Source: Anagrus nilaparvatae (Eukaryota > Arthropoda > Insecta > Hymenoptera > Mymaridae). Taken from it: DNA of 64,000 bases. The stretch covers positions 55,024,501-55,088,500 of the forward strand of contig JAKSXM010000007.1 in NCBI GenBank assembly GCA_022575985.1, given 5' to 3'. The position numbers were made by a program, and so were the translations under genes. Shown in pieces: positions 1-10,759 of the stretch. The notes beneath the pieces were generated by a model. That model saw nothing but the letters and a program-made list of their open reading frames with translations, did not search any database and was not told the origin of the DNA. Positions within the stretch are counted from its first letter, which is position 1. Every line of letters begins with the position of its first letter.

Positions 1-1963
1 ATAAGTAGAAAGAGAATGAGAAAACAAAAATAGATATTATTTGTTTTGTTTTCTTTATACATTATTATAGATTTTTTTAAAGAATTATTTTAAGAAGATT
101 TTTGTTAATTGAAAAATTTTTAATTGCAAACTTTAAAGTTAAAAATTTATTTGTGTTTAAACTTATATTCGAAATAAATACTAGGTACATAATAGTAAAA
201 TTTGATAAATTTCAAACAATGTTGCCTTTAAAATTTTTTACTGTCAGATTGTTACAAGAGTAAAAACAATGCTTTATCATTGTTATTAAAATTGCAAAAT
301 TTAAGAAGCTATATAGAGAAGGTTACCTAAGTTTTAATAATTTGTAGACAAGGCTGAGTGCTCTGTAACAAAATAGCTACTGCTAAATACTTCCTACTTT
401 TTAAAAAAGTTGCTAAGAAACATTGGCTGAAAGTTTTTTATTTTCAGCACAAGATAAGATTAATACGTCGTAAAATTTTTAATTCATGATATTGTAAATT
501 ACACCCCTGAAAAGCTCTATAAGAAATGAACTGAAGATTTATAAGTTTTAATGTCCTTAACAAATTTTCAAGATTTTGTTAAAATCCGTGCCCCATATTC
601 ATTTTGCGAAATTATAATTTTCACTTGAAAGAATGTTACACTTGGCCTCTCCATTGACCTTTAGGAGTGTTTGGAGGTTTTGCTTGCAGGGCAAGTTAAG
701 AGTCCTACACCTGCTCCAATTTTTTTTTCTTCAAAATTTCTAATTTAATAAAAAAAAACAAAAAAGAAATAAAAGTTTTGAAAAACCAAATGAGTGCTGG
801 ACTCTTAAGAGATCTCACAAGTTTTTCACCCTTTCCTCAAAATTCAAATTTGAAAAAGCATGTAACTCCAATCTAAATTAAATTCTGATTGTCCTCTTTG
901 TATAATCTTTAAAAATCGTTTTACTTGAGAGTAAATTTATAACCGAATTTGTGATTAATACACTTTCCATTTTAAGAATAAAAACCTGCTATTTTTTTTG
1001 CTTGGTGCCATTTTAAGACAATTCAATGTTTAAAATTTTGCTCACAAGTTAAATGATTTTTACAAGGAATATATCAAGACGTGATATCGGTTATAAATTT
1101 AAGGAAAAATTTTAACAGGCTACAATTTTTTTAGGTCAATCCCCGAAGTTTTCTTACTTGGATTTAATTGTTATTTTCGTAAAATATTTATGAATATAAA
1201 AAACTCTCAAACAGTCCTTTAAAATATTTTAATTTCTGTTTATATGTGCATGTACAGTTAAACCTCTAAAGAGTTGCTTTTATTTTGGGAAGTTCTATAA
1301 AGTTGTTTTTTATTTAAGGGTAAACGAACTCAAAACTGAATTTTTGTTAAAACCCTTAGAAAGTTATTGAACAAAATCAAATTACTAAATTTTACAAATC
1401 TTTTTATTTGTATTCCCACTTGCATCGTATTTAACTTTCCAGCTTGAAATTTTTTGTTTTTAATATTGAACGCATTGTCAGCAACCCAAAAAAAAACTAT
1501 ATTACAGCAAATCTCAAACCTTATATTAAAAGTTTTTTGGGTTTGTTCCATTGCGTTTTAGTAAAAAAAAGTCCAATCTTAAAATTTCTGAACTCTGGAC
1601 AAATCAGATTATCTTTTTGACAAAAAAAAATAAATTAAAATAATTCTTTGTACATTTAATACAAAAAAGCTCCTTCTACATGCTTTAACAGCATCTTAAG
1701 ATAACAATAGATCATCTGATTAGAAATATCAAAAAATATATAGAATACAAGCTAAACTACAGAAACCTTAAATTTCATTAATTCATTTAAATGTTAACTT
1801 ACTTACAAAAGATTTTAATTAAATTAAGAAGCTTTCTGAAATCCAAAATATTTTAACTTCTAACAATAAATCTAAAAGATACAATTATTTTAAATTTTTA
1901 ATGTGTAAACTTACATTTTAATGAAACTTAAGACTTAAAAAAATTAAAAATTAATTACAAAAA
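1..1963. other. AT-rich intergenic or intronic spacer
   Basis: I see no gene here. The stretch is A/T homopolymer-rich, with stop codons in all frames. The only recognisable piece lies near 1462-1525, where a CAGCAACCC-A-run-CTATATTACAGCAAATCTC stretch resembles the end of the TIR family A elements found at 2302 and 29664 (CAGCGACCCAAAAAA...TAGAGCAAATCTC), so it is probably a decayed remnant of that family. Confidence 0.6.
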
Positions 1964-2149
1964 TTTTTTTTTTTTTTTTTTTTTTTTATTAAGCATTTTA
2001 ATCTTGCACAGAATGGATTATTGAATAGAATAATGAAATATTTGCATTACTTTACATAGATAAAATTACTTTACATACATCTTAAATTTATTGTTAACAT
2101 ATTAATTAATAAAAAAGAAAAATTGAAAAAAAATAAGTATTTATACCTG

Positions 2150-4028
2150 TAATTTACAGTCTTTCAAAAATTCAAATATAAGTAAACTGGCTTTGCTATC
2201 CGGCTTATAGAAAATAGATTCTATACTAAGAGGAGGTTGTAATTTATACCTTTTTAGTTTTAATAATAGAGACTTTCTTTCTTTATTATACAGTTCGCAT
2301 TTACTCCAGTCAAAATGCATGAATATACAAAAATTCCCATTGTTTGAGAGAATTTCAGTAATATAAGTGTGAAATACTAATTTTTATTAAAATAATCCCC
2401 CAAATCATAGACCCAAAAAACTCATAAGGACCTCATTTGGTCGCTTCAAGTACGGAAATAGCAAAAACACCCTTTTAGGGGTTGTTTTTGCTAATTTAAG
2501 GGTGAAATATTAATTATTCATAAAAAATTCCCCCAAATTCTTGATCAGCAACCTAAAAAACCCTGAAGGACTTAATTTGGTCGCTCAAAGTGCAGAAATA
2601 GCCAAAACACCCCTTTTAAGGGTTGTTTTTGCTAATTTAAGGGTGAAATATTAATTATTCATCAAATATTCTCCCAAATTCTTGATCAGCGACCCAAAAA
2701 ACCCGTATGGACGTAATCTGGTCGCTCAAAGTCCGTAAATAGAAAAAACACCCTCTTTTAGGGGTAGTTTTGCTAATTTAAGGGTGAAATATTAATTATT
2801 TATAAAAAATTACCTCAAATTCTTGTTTAGCGACCCAAAAAACCCTCCTAGGCCAATTCTGGGCTAAATCTAGAAACTCAGTTTGCTAATATATCAAAAA
2901 ACCCCTTTTTGGGGGTAGTTTTTGCAAATTTAAGGGTGTTCCGCAAATATCTCTCGGAAAAGACCCCGATTTTCGTGATCAGCGACCCAAAAAACATATA
3001 GTAGAGCAAATCTCATGCCGGCACTCGAAAATACACCCTAAACCGCGTTTTGACTGGAGTAATTGCCAGACAATATGATTGATGTCTTGATGGCTATAAA
3101 GGCATGAACAATTAGGACTATTTACAAGGTGGACTCTGTAAAATGAGGCTGCTAAATTATAATGATTAGATCTAATTCTGTTAGCAGTGACTGTAAAATC
3201 CCTATCTAAACGTTTAAACCATGGTGTACGGCATTGCGAACTGTATAAATTGAAATATTCTTTGCCTGTTGTGGTACTTAGTTCTCTTATTTTGTTACAT
3301 GTTTGAGTAGTAGTATCGTATTTGAATTTTTCGAATAAATCACTATATGGAACGTTATTTATTTTTTTAAAAACAAATTTTGTAGCGTTTTTTGCTAGCG
3401 TGTCTGCTTCTTCGTTTCCTCTGATTCCCATGTGTGCTGGAATCCAGTAAAAGTTTATTTTACCGTTACATTTATTTTCACTTATTTCACTAAATTTTTT
3501 AATAATTTCATAAATAATGTGACTTTTTATATTATAATTATTATTATTAATACTTTGCAACGCACTATAGGAATCAGAGAAAATGCAAAAGTTACGATTA
3601 GGCTTTCTCAAAGCAATATCTAAGGCTTCACATATCGCAGCACATTCAGCTGAGAAAATAGAAGATTCCTTAGGCATGGCTCTAGAAATTCTTATACTCA
3701 GCTTTTTGCTCTGTAATAATTTGTTTAATAAGTTGATTCACAGTTTCTTTATTTTTACATTTTTTAATAAAATTTCCAAATTCATAGTTAACTTCTATGT
3801 TAGCAAAAGAATATTTATAATTATAACAGTAGCAACTTATCTTTTTTGTTTTTTTTATTACAGGAAAGTAAGGAGTTAATTCTTTTATACAATGCTCAAT
3901 TATTCTTTTGCGCTTGTTTTTATTTTTGCTACAATGATTGAACATGTAATTATTAATTGTGCTGTATGATGCACTACTTATGTTGGAGATAGCTTTACTA
4001 AGATAACGATTGCATAAGAGCTTTGAGT
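2150..4028 (-). pseudogene. LINE ORF2 C-terminal half with RNase H domain (broken)
   Basis: Minus-strand coding remnant, homologous along its length to the second LINE copy. It starts at SKLLCNRYLSKAI near 4028 (matching ELLCFNFLIKNMS in copy 2). It runs through the post-RT linker (3682-3945 plus an upstream open part) to the RNase H domain. RNase H motifs visible are SAECAAICEA with the catalytic Glu, IFSDSYSA with the second Asp, and WIPAHMGIRGNEEAD with the His and last Asp. A stop and about 25 missing codons near 3680 remove the start of the domain, including the first catalytic Asp. At NHIVWQ the frame is cut by the TIR element at 2302-3061. The rest of the protein resumes at 2301 with C-ELYNKERKSLLLKLKR and ends in CKLQV-stop near 2150, matching the CNKFDQERKNLIKKLR...CKILL end of copy 2. 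RNase H would remove the RNA strand during reverse transcription; this copy cannot. Confidence 0.85.
2302..3061. mobile_element. TIR element family A, copy 1 (TSD ATT)
   Basis: A 760-bp non-coding element with terminal inverted repeats TACTCCAGTCAAAA / TTTTGACTGGAGTA, flanked by the 3-bp direct repeat ATT (2299-2301 and 3062-3064). The empty site is known, because the element splits an RNase H codon run: without it and one ATT, the LINE reads IVWQC as in copy 2. The interior is made of about 141-151-bp imperfect tandem repeats, each with a gggtagtttttgc-aatttaagggtg core and a CAGCGACCCAAAAAACC motif (cores near 2479, 2620, 2762 and 2913). No transposase is encoded; it would move by a partner's enzyme. 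The superfamily is uncertain: 3-bp TSDs occur in PIF/Harbinger, but ATT is not the usual TWA. Confidence 0.85.
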
Positions 4029-4029
4029 C

Positions 4030-5820
4030 AAGGGGGTGTGCTAAGCCCTCTACTGTATATATTATATGTAAGAAAAATCATGCATAATGTCCCAAAGGAA
4101 GTGCAAGTTTCACAATTCGCGGATGACATAGAAGTCCACTCTAAAGATAAAAAATTATTAGAAACGTCAATAAACGTTATTAGCAAAAATTTAAATTTGC
4201 TAGGGCTCTCCTCATCTCCTCAAAAAACTGTATTTGTTCATTTTAATAAAAATTTTAATAATGGAAGGCGTGAAAGAGTTTTGAGTGCAGGCATCGCGCA
4301 AGGTTCGGTTCTCGGACCGGACCTGTGGAATGCCTTTTACGATGGCTTGTTACGCGTCCTCCTCCCGGAAGGAGTTTCCCTGATCGGGTACGCCGACGAC
4401 GTGGCCCTGACCATAACTGGCAGGGACATGGAAGTGATCCAGGAGAGGTTGAATCTAGTCATGATACGGATCAACCTCTGGATGGGTGATCATGGGCTCC
4501 AGCTTGCGATCCCAAAAACGGAGATCGTACTGCTGACCCGTCGAAGGGTTACCACCGACTTCGATGTAATTATCGACGACGGCGGAAACCCTCACACGAT
4601 CCGAACCAGAACATCGGTGAAATACCTGGGAATTCAGCTTGATAATAAGCTGACCTTCTGGGAACAATTTCAGAGGTCGTGTGAAAAGGCAGCGTCGTTC
4701 GCATCCTCCCTTTCAAGGCTGGTGGCCAACATTGGGGGACCAAAACCAGGGAAGCGAAGGCTCCTGATGTCAGTCGTCAACTCTGTCCTGCTCTATGGAT
4801 CAGAAGTCTGGGCGAAGACCACAGAAATTGCCAAGTACAGACATAAAATATCGTCTGTACAGAGGTAAGCGGCAGTGAGGATCGCCTGCAGATACCACAC
4901 GGTATATCTAGAGGCGATCCAGGTTGTCGCTTCGGTGATACCCATCGAGCTGCTAGCGTTGGAGCGGAAATTCATCTACGAGAGCGTAGATGAGCGCGAA
5001 GTGGCTTCCACTCGCGCCCGCTTCAACTCTATGAAAGTATGGAAGAAACGATGGAAAAAAAACCAAGAGAAAAATGCCCGATGGACGCGCAGACTGATCT
5101 CATACCTGCAGGCATGGATGGGACGACAGCATGGGGAGGTGGATTTCTACCTTACCCAGTTCTTAACTGGACACGGGTATTTCCGTGTCATGTTGAAGCA
5201 TTGGCATAAGGTGGCAACAAAGGAGTGCTTGCACTGTCCGGGCGTGGATGATACGCGGAGGGGCGCCCGCCCTTCCCGATTTGGAGGCCGGAGACGGTGG
5301 TCCCGGAAATGCTGTTCGCCGGTGGTCTCCCAGTTGTACACTTTGTATACTTTGTACAACTGGGCGGTCATGGAAATTTGCGGGTCTTTAAGGCCCGCAA
5401 ACACTCCATGGCTGATTCAAGATTCACATATTTCCCTTAAAAAAAAAAATAAAAAAAAAAAAATAAAAAAAATATATTACCTGGAATAACCAGTATTAAA
5501 GTAGATAATCTCGAAATTAAATCAAGTGAAAATGTGCGTTTTTTGGGCATTATGTTTGATTATAAATTATCATTCAATACACATGTAAATTATGTTCAAA
5601 AAAGGTGTCTCAAAGCCTTAAACATAGTCAAATATTTATGTGGTACATGGTGGGGATCCCCTCCTGATACACTAATAACATTTTATAAGAGTTTGGTGCG
5701 ATCAATTATAGAATATTGCTCCTTTATATATATACTTTATATATTTTCCAAAAACTAAAGTTTTAATGAAAAATTAGAAAGAATTCAATATACAGCTATA
5801 AGAAATATAATGGGACTAGC
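4030..5820 (+). pseudogene. Inverted RT segment of LINE copy 1, split by R1-like insert
   Basis: Plus-strand RT remnant of the same I-group LINE. It opens at QGGVLSPLLYILY (RT motif before the catalytic loop), continues to QFADDIEVHS (the FADD box; 32-35 of the open frame starting at 4023) and SSPQKTVFVHFNKNFNN. There it is cut by the R1-like insert and resumes near 5471 as NILPG-ITSIKVDNLEIK, then RFLGIMFDYKLSFNTHVNY, CGTWWGSPPDTLITFYKS and finally QYTAIRNIMGLA at 5820. Copy 2 shows the same order (FADD, FIHFNNRNIIPGQLEIE, RFLGIEFEYNMSFNTHI, GVWWGCDPSTLLNFYKS, IQNTAIKLAMGY). A stop at 5756 and the insert make it non-functional. The upstream RT with the first catalytic Asp is missing. Confidence 0.85.
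4261..5472 (+). mobile_element. R1-like LINE fragment nested in the I-group LINE
   Basis: A 5'-truncated LINE piece, clearly richer in G+C than its surroundings. The reading frame from 4263 gives AGIAQGSVLGPDLWNAFYDG, then LIGYADDVALT with the YADD catalytic box, and IPKTEIVLLTRRR, KYLGIQLDNKLTFWEQF and SVLLYGSEVWA. After an in-frame TAA at 4866 the same frame continues from 4875 (RIACRYHTVYLEAI, PIELLALERKFIYES, LTQFLTGHGYFRVML) to a CLHCPG zinc-knuckle start, where frame and sequence degrade. This domain order and wording is typical of the R1 clade. The 3' end is an A-rich tract at 5440-5472. R1 proper targets 28S rDNA, so this is either a non-specific relative or an off-target insert. No clear TSD can be separated from the A/T context; AAT is possible. 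Confidence 0.85.
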
Positions 5821-7110
5821 ATAGGTGTGAGGGGGGGCTCCGCCCCCCCTGATCTATTCCCGGTGTTGTTATTGATTTTTTATTATTATCATGTTGTTAT
5901 TGTCCAAAATATATATCAATGTCAAAAAAAATTAACGCCTTGAAATAAGCTAAAATTTTTTTCTTAATGTAGACCTTTTACCAGTTCAAATGTGACCAAT
6001 AAGATAAAATTTGTAGTAAATTCAAAAGAATGGTGTAATTTTGAAAATGGGCCAGATCAGGCTATTTTTGGACTTTTGAACAGACATATTTCGGGCCTAT
6101 GAGGTGCTAGAGGACTAAAACTTTGGCTGAGGGACTTTTTTATCACCCCAAACTGTACCCTAAAATTTGAGTTGAATATCTTAATACTATATATATTTGA
6201 AAATTTATTTGTTTGTCTGTCTGTCTGTCTGTCTGTCCACTCATCACGCAAGAACCGCCGAACCAATTGGCATGAAACCGGTGTCAAAATAAAGATAAAA
6301 AGTCTGCGGGTGACATAGGATCTATATTTTCTGATTAGCTGTCGTAGTTTTTGAGATATTTAATTTTTAGTATTTTTGAACTTGATAACATTTTTTAAAA
6401 ATTTTAACAAAAATTGAAATATCTCGTGACTATCGAAAAATTTAGCTATCGCTCTTCATAGTATTCGATTCAGCACTAATTTTTACGTATTCTCTGAAAT
6501 TTTTATTCAAAACGGAGGTATCTTTAAAATTTTATAAATTATTTTTAAAGCTGGTAAAAAAATTTTTTTTATTTTTTTATTTTTATGGTATTTCTAATCA
6601 TTTATTTGTGGGTCTGTGTATATTATAATGTAATTTATATTCTATATTAAAATGTAATTTATGCGTACTTAGTTAAATTTTTATTAAAAACGTACGTTTC
6701 TTTAAAATTAAAAAAAAAAATAAATAAAATTTTTTACTATATATTATATATATTCAACTCAAATTTTAGGGTACAGTTTGGGGTGATAAAAAAGTCCCTC
6801 AGCCAAAGTTTTAGTCCTCTAGCACCTCATAGGCCCGAAATATGTCTGTTCAAAAGTCCAAAAATAGCCTGATCTGGCCCATTTTCAAAATTACACCATT
6901 CTTTTGAATTTACTACAAATTTTATCTTATTGGTCACATTTGAACTGGTAAAAGGTCTACATTAAGAAAAAAATTTTAGCTTATTTCAAGGCGTTAATTT
7001 TTTTTGACATTGATATATATTTTGGACAATAACAACATGATAATAATAAAAAATCAATAACAACACCGGGAATAGATCAGGGGGGGCGGAGCCCCCCCTC
7101 ACACCTATGC
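5819..7110. mobile_element. Foldback element with about 360-bp inverted arms (TA target)
   Basis: A 1292-bp element whose ends GCATAGGTGTGAGGGGGGGC and its complement are flanked by TA (5817-5818, 7111-7112). The arms (about 5819-6180 and 6755-7110) are near-identical inverted copies, including a G-run/C-run hairpin (GGGGGGGCTCCGCCCCCC). The middle (6180-6755) is unique and holds a (GTCT)n tract at 6211-6238. It has no convincing ORF. The TA flank suggests a Tc1/mariner-type mover, but 2 bp in AT-rich DNA is weak evidence. Confidence 0.75.
6211..6238. repeat. (GTCT)n microsatellite
   Basis: Six or more tandem GTCT units inside the unique centre of the foldback element at 5819-7110. Confidence 0.9.
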
Positions 7111-7112
7111 TA

Positions 7113-7212
7113 GTATATAATATATAGTAAAAAATTTTATTTATTTTTTTTTTTAATTTTAAAGAAACGTACGTTTTTAATAAAAATTTAAATAAGTACG
7201 CATAAATTACAT
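7113..7212. repeat. Inverted partial copy of the neighbouring foldback's centre
   Basis: About 100 bp that is a near-perfect reverse complement of 6652-6752, a stretch from the centre of the foldback just to the left (shared AAACGTACGTTTCTTTAAAA core). It lies immediately outside that element's right TIR, so it is not part of the normal arm. Confidence 0.75.
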
Positions 7213-7577
7213 TTACACCCTTAAATTAGCAAAAACAACCCCTAAAAGGAGTGTCTGCTATTAATGCACCCCTTTGAGTGGTTGTTTTTGCTAATTTAAG
7301 GGTGAAGTATTAATTATTCCCAAAAAATTCCCCCACATTCTTGATCAGCAACCCAAAAAATTTTCTTAGACTAATTCTTGGCTAAGAAACTCAGATTGCT
7401 AATATATAAAAATAAACCCTTTTTGGGGGTAGTTTTTGCAAATTTAAGGGTGTTCCGAAAATATCTCCCGGAAAAGACCCCGACTTTCGTGATCAGCGAC
7501 CCAAAAAATGTATAGTAGAGCAAATTTCATGTTGGCCATTGAAAATACCCCCCACCCCCCGCAATTTGACTGGAGTA
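7213..7577. mobile_element. TIR family A, truncated copy 2
   Basis: Right part of a family A element: tandem-repeat cores (ttgtttttgctaatttaagg) followed by the terminal block CGTGATCAGCGACCC, TAGAGCAAATTTCATG and the right TIR TTTGACTGGAGTA ending at 7577. The left TIR is missing; the left edge meets the inverted foldback remnant at 7212. Confidence 0.7.
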
Positions 7578-8236
7578 ATATAGGTAAAACTTTTATATTA
7601 ATATCTGTTTCAAAACTTGATAATTTAATCAATGGAAATTAACAGTTTTTTTTGTTGTATAAAATAATTATATAACTGCATTAATTGTAAACAAAAGCCA
7701 TTTGCAATCGAATATTTTTACAAAATCTGTAGTTGTTTATATTACTCAGAAACGTTAAATTAAAAAAAAATATATATGTATAAATAAAAAAAATTTTTTC
7801 CATTAAAAAATCTATTTTGTGAACAAAAAGTTTAAATATTTAACAAATTTTTTTACATATTTAATATGATACTTTTCTTTATGTATAAAATTTAATACAG
7901 GTTTTTTTTATCATATTTTTTTTGTGACAAAAAAGGTATGTAAATGAAAAATTAGATATTTAAGGGAAAAAAAGAAAATACTAAAATAAACAGAAAAAAT
8001 GAATAAAAAAAAAGTTTTTTTTTTTAAACATAAAGTAAAAAAGAATAAGATGTAATAACCTATTTTTAGTATGTAATATGAGAAAAGTATAAGTAAAAAC
8101 TAAATACATGTAACATTCCTCGTAACTTTCATACTTTTTATTTTTTTGTAAAATTTTATTTCTATTTTTTTTTTCTCAATAAATAAAGCTTTTGTCAATT
8201 AAAGGTTATGTAAAAAATTAAAAATTACTTTGAATA
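7578..8236. other. AT-rich spacer
   Basis: Runs of A and T; I see no gene, no clear repeat and no splice-like exon. Confidence 0.6.
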
Positions 8237-8244
8237 AATGAAGG

Positions 8245-8926
8245 GGATCTTTTTCGTCCCCCCCTCCCACCAAATCGCTAAACTTTTTGCTGGATATTGC
8301 TAAAATACACTTAAAATGATGTTAGCAATAAGTTTTGGGTAGAAAAAATGCAAAAAAAAAATTTTTTTTTTAAATAAAAAATGTTAAAAAATTATTTTTT
8401 TATTATATTTAAAAACAATTTTTAATTTGCAAGTATTTTTAAAGTTTTTTTCCTTTTTTTTACGTGAGCTCTTATGCTAGGTGATTTTATTAGATTCCCC
8501 CACGGGGGGCTTCACCCCCTCGACCCCCAAAGTTTAGCTTATTCTAGGGATAGGTGCGAGTACAGCATTTAGGGGTAGGTTATATTTTGGAAACAGGCAA
8601 TTATTATTTTAAACTTTTATTTCAAAATTTAAAATATACGCGTTATTTAAAATATTTAAATAATATTTCCACGAATATATGAAAATTTATAGATAAACTT
8701 TTACAAACAATAAACAATAACAAACATTAAAGTAAATACACAATTTATCTTATATTATTATTATTAAAAAAAAAAAAAATTTCAAAAAAAAAATTCAAAA
8801 ATTTCAAAAAAAAAATTTTTTTTTATTTGAATGTGTTTTTTGTATCTAAAAACCTTTTTTTTCTTGGAATGATTTTCCGATGAAAAAAATCCATTTTAGT
8901 TGGGAGGGGGACGACGAAAAAGAGCC
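8245..8926. mobile_element. TIR element with 8-bp TSD AATGAAGG
   Basis: A 682-bp non-coding element. The ends GGATCTTTTTCGTCCCCCCC and GGCTCTTTTTCGTCGTCCCC (right end, complemented) form an imperfect TIR. It is bounded by perfect 8-bp direct repeats AATGAAGG at 8237-8244 and 8927-8934. An 8-bp duplication is typical of hAT transposons, so this is probably a hAT-type non-autonomous element. The interior is A/T runs with a C-rich block near 8506-8526. Confidence 0.8.
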
Positions 8927-8934
8927 AATGAAGG

Positions 8935-10116
8935 TAAGCAGTAGTTTTATTATCAGTTAAAATATTTTTGAATTTTTTAAAATTTATTGAAATTTTGTGA
9001 AAAAAAAGAAAAAATAAAATGTAGAAAATCGTAATTTTAAAGCATTGTAGAGATGAAAATTAAGATACATGAGAGAAAATTCAAGTTTTGTCCAAATATA
9101 GTCAAAAGAAAAGAATGTTACTGTCACATTAAGTCGTATATTAAAAAAATTTTAAAGCAGCTTATATGGAACTATTGTCTCCTTTTGAGAACTAAATGCG
9201 ATTTATGAAATGCCCAAGAGAAATAGTACTTACACATACATACATAAACTAACACACATATACATAACCTTTAGAATTTCGCTACAGAAGACTAAAGAAT
9301 AAGTAAAAGCTTTCAAAAGTTCCCTCTGGGATCACCTTTGCATGAAATGATTAACTTTTGTAACATAATTTTTAACGCAATTTTATTTCAATAAAATCAC
9401 TAAAAATACAGAATTAATTAAAATTTACGGTGTTATCTTAAATAATAATATTATTTCTAAGAATATAAAAATTTTATATATAAAAAAATATAAATTTTGT
9501 AATTACACAGTCAGGTTGTTTTATTTTAATTCTACTTATACTACTTACATTTTATGATCTGTAAAAAATCATTTTAAGGTATTTACTATTATTGTAGTAG
9601 ATTTACGATCTTGAATTTATATAATTAAAAAATTCCTTTTTGATTTCAAGAAAATTTACTATCTGAATAATAAATACCAAGACATATTCTTCCAGTTTAT
9701 TTAAGTCAGCTAATTATAAATGAAATGAAGCTTCAATAAAGTCTTCTTCTTGTTCTGGCTATGGCTATGACTATTTTTTTCATGATGATTATATTTCAGA
9801 ATTTTTTCTTCTTCCTTTTTTTACAACTTCATATCAAATGTAATATTGTATAACTTTATATTAACGTAATTACTTTTTTCAGTCTTTTTTATTATAAGTT
9901 AAAAAAACATATATAAAAAAAATATAAGTTTTCGCTTTGTTGTTTATTTGTTTTTTTTTTCTTTTTAATATTAAAAAGTATAATAGTATATTTAAAAAGT
10001 AGTTTTTTTATTGTTATGTATGAATATAATTATTGCAATAAAATAATTTTATGTTTTATAAAAACTTAAATTTGTTTTCCAATTAATAATTTAGATTAAA
10101 TAACTAATAATGAATA
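8935..10116. other. AT-rich spacer
   Basis: No gene or clear repeat recognised. Confidence 0.55.
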
Positions 10117-10263
10117 TTAATTAATATTCAAAATTTCTTGTATCGCTCGATGATAAGGAGAGTATTTAAAATAATTGAAATGAAAACAACCTTTACGAGC
10201 AAGTTCTTGATTTAATTTATTAAGATGTTGATAAGGTCCAAGCTTTCGACTCACATGAAGTCT
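10117..10263 (-). pseudogene. Coding-like C-terminal fragment, unrecognised protein
   Basis: An open minus-strand stretch of about 48 codons, ending in TAA at 10117-10119, with protein-like composition that stands out from the A/T background: RKLGPYQHLNKLNQELA, then RKGCFHFNYFKYSPYH and RAIQEILNIN-stop. I do not recognise the family. It could be a last exon: possible acceptor AG dinucleotides precede it (near 10249, in the CATGTGAG context), but the pyrimidine tract is weak. Most of it lies in the left arm of the palindrome at 10173-10759, and the right arm carries a second copy on the plus strand (10679-10760) that stops just after FHFN. So it looks like a captured or duplicated gene end. 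Alternatively it is chance, which I consider less likely given its length and composition. Confidence 0.4.
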
Positions 10264-10759
10264 TTATCAAGGAATATGATGTTAAATAGTTAAATTAAAC
10301 ATCAGAAAATTTTTGACATTAATAAAAAACTTTTCTTAATCCTAATCATTACATTATATTTAATTAAAAATACTGTATAAAAAGTCACTTTATAATCAAA
10401 AACATTAAATAAATTACAAATTAAAAAACAAAAAGTTAGATCAATCGTAGTATGTATTGATGATGATTTTATTTACATACTAAGATTGATCTAACTTTTT
10501 GTTTTTTAATTTGTAATTTATTTAATGTTTTTGATTATAAAGTGACTTTTTATACAGTATTTTTAATTAAATATAATGTAATGATTAGGATTAAGAAAAG
10601 TTTTTTATTAATGTCAAAAATTTTCTGATATTTAATTTAACTATTTAACATCATATTCCTTGATAAAGACTTCATGTGAGTCGAAAGCTTGGACCTTATC
10701 AACATCTTAATAAATTAAATCAAGAACTTGCTCGTAAAGGTTGTTTTCATTTCAATTAA
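10173..10759. repeat. Near-perfect palindrome, about 285-bp arms
   Basis: Left arm about 10173-10456 and right arm about 10475-10759 are reverse complements with very few differences (for example the third base of the ATCAGAAAAT-preceding codon). The loop is about 20 bp. The arms carry the coding-like fragment described at 10117-10263. I see no typical TIR end or TSD, so an inverted duplication rather than a transposon is possible. Confidence 0.85.

Larger units (their letters stand above)
1964..5820 (-). mobile_element. I-group LINE copy 1, 5'-inverted and interrupted
   Basis: A non-LTR retrotransposon whose 3' end is the T-run at 1964-1987 (poly(A) tail on the minus strand). Its 3' border (T-run, ATTAAGCATTTT) matches the border of the second LINE at 13060-13100. 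The 3' half (end of ORF2 with RNase H) runs on the minus strand from about 4028 to 2150. The preceding RT part lies on the plus strand from about 4030 to 5820, so the element is inverted at its 5' end. It is interrupted by a TIR element at 2302-3061 and an R1-like fragment at about 4261-5472. The outer end at 5816-5820 abuts a foldback element, so any target-site duplication is hidden. It is dead: the endonuclease and most of the RT are missing. Confidence 0.85.
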
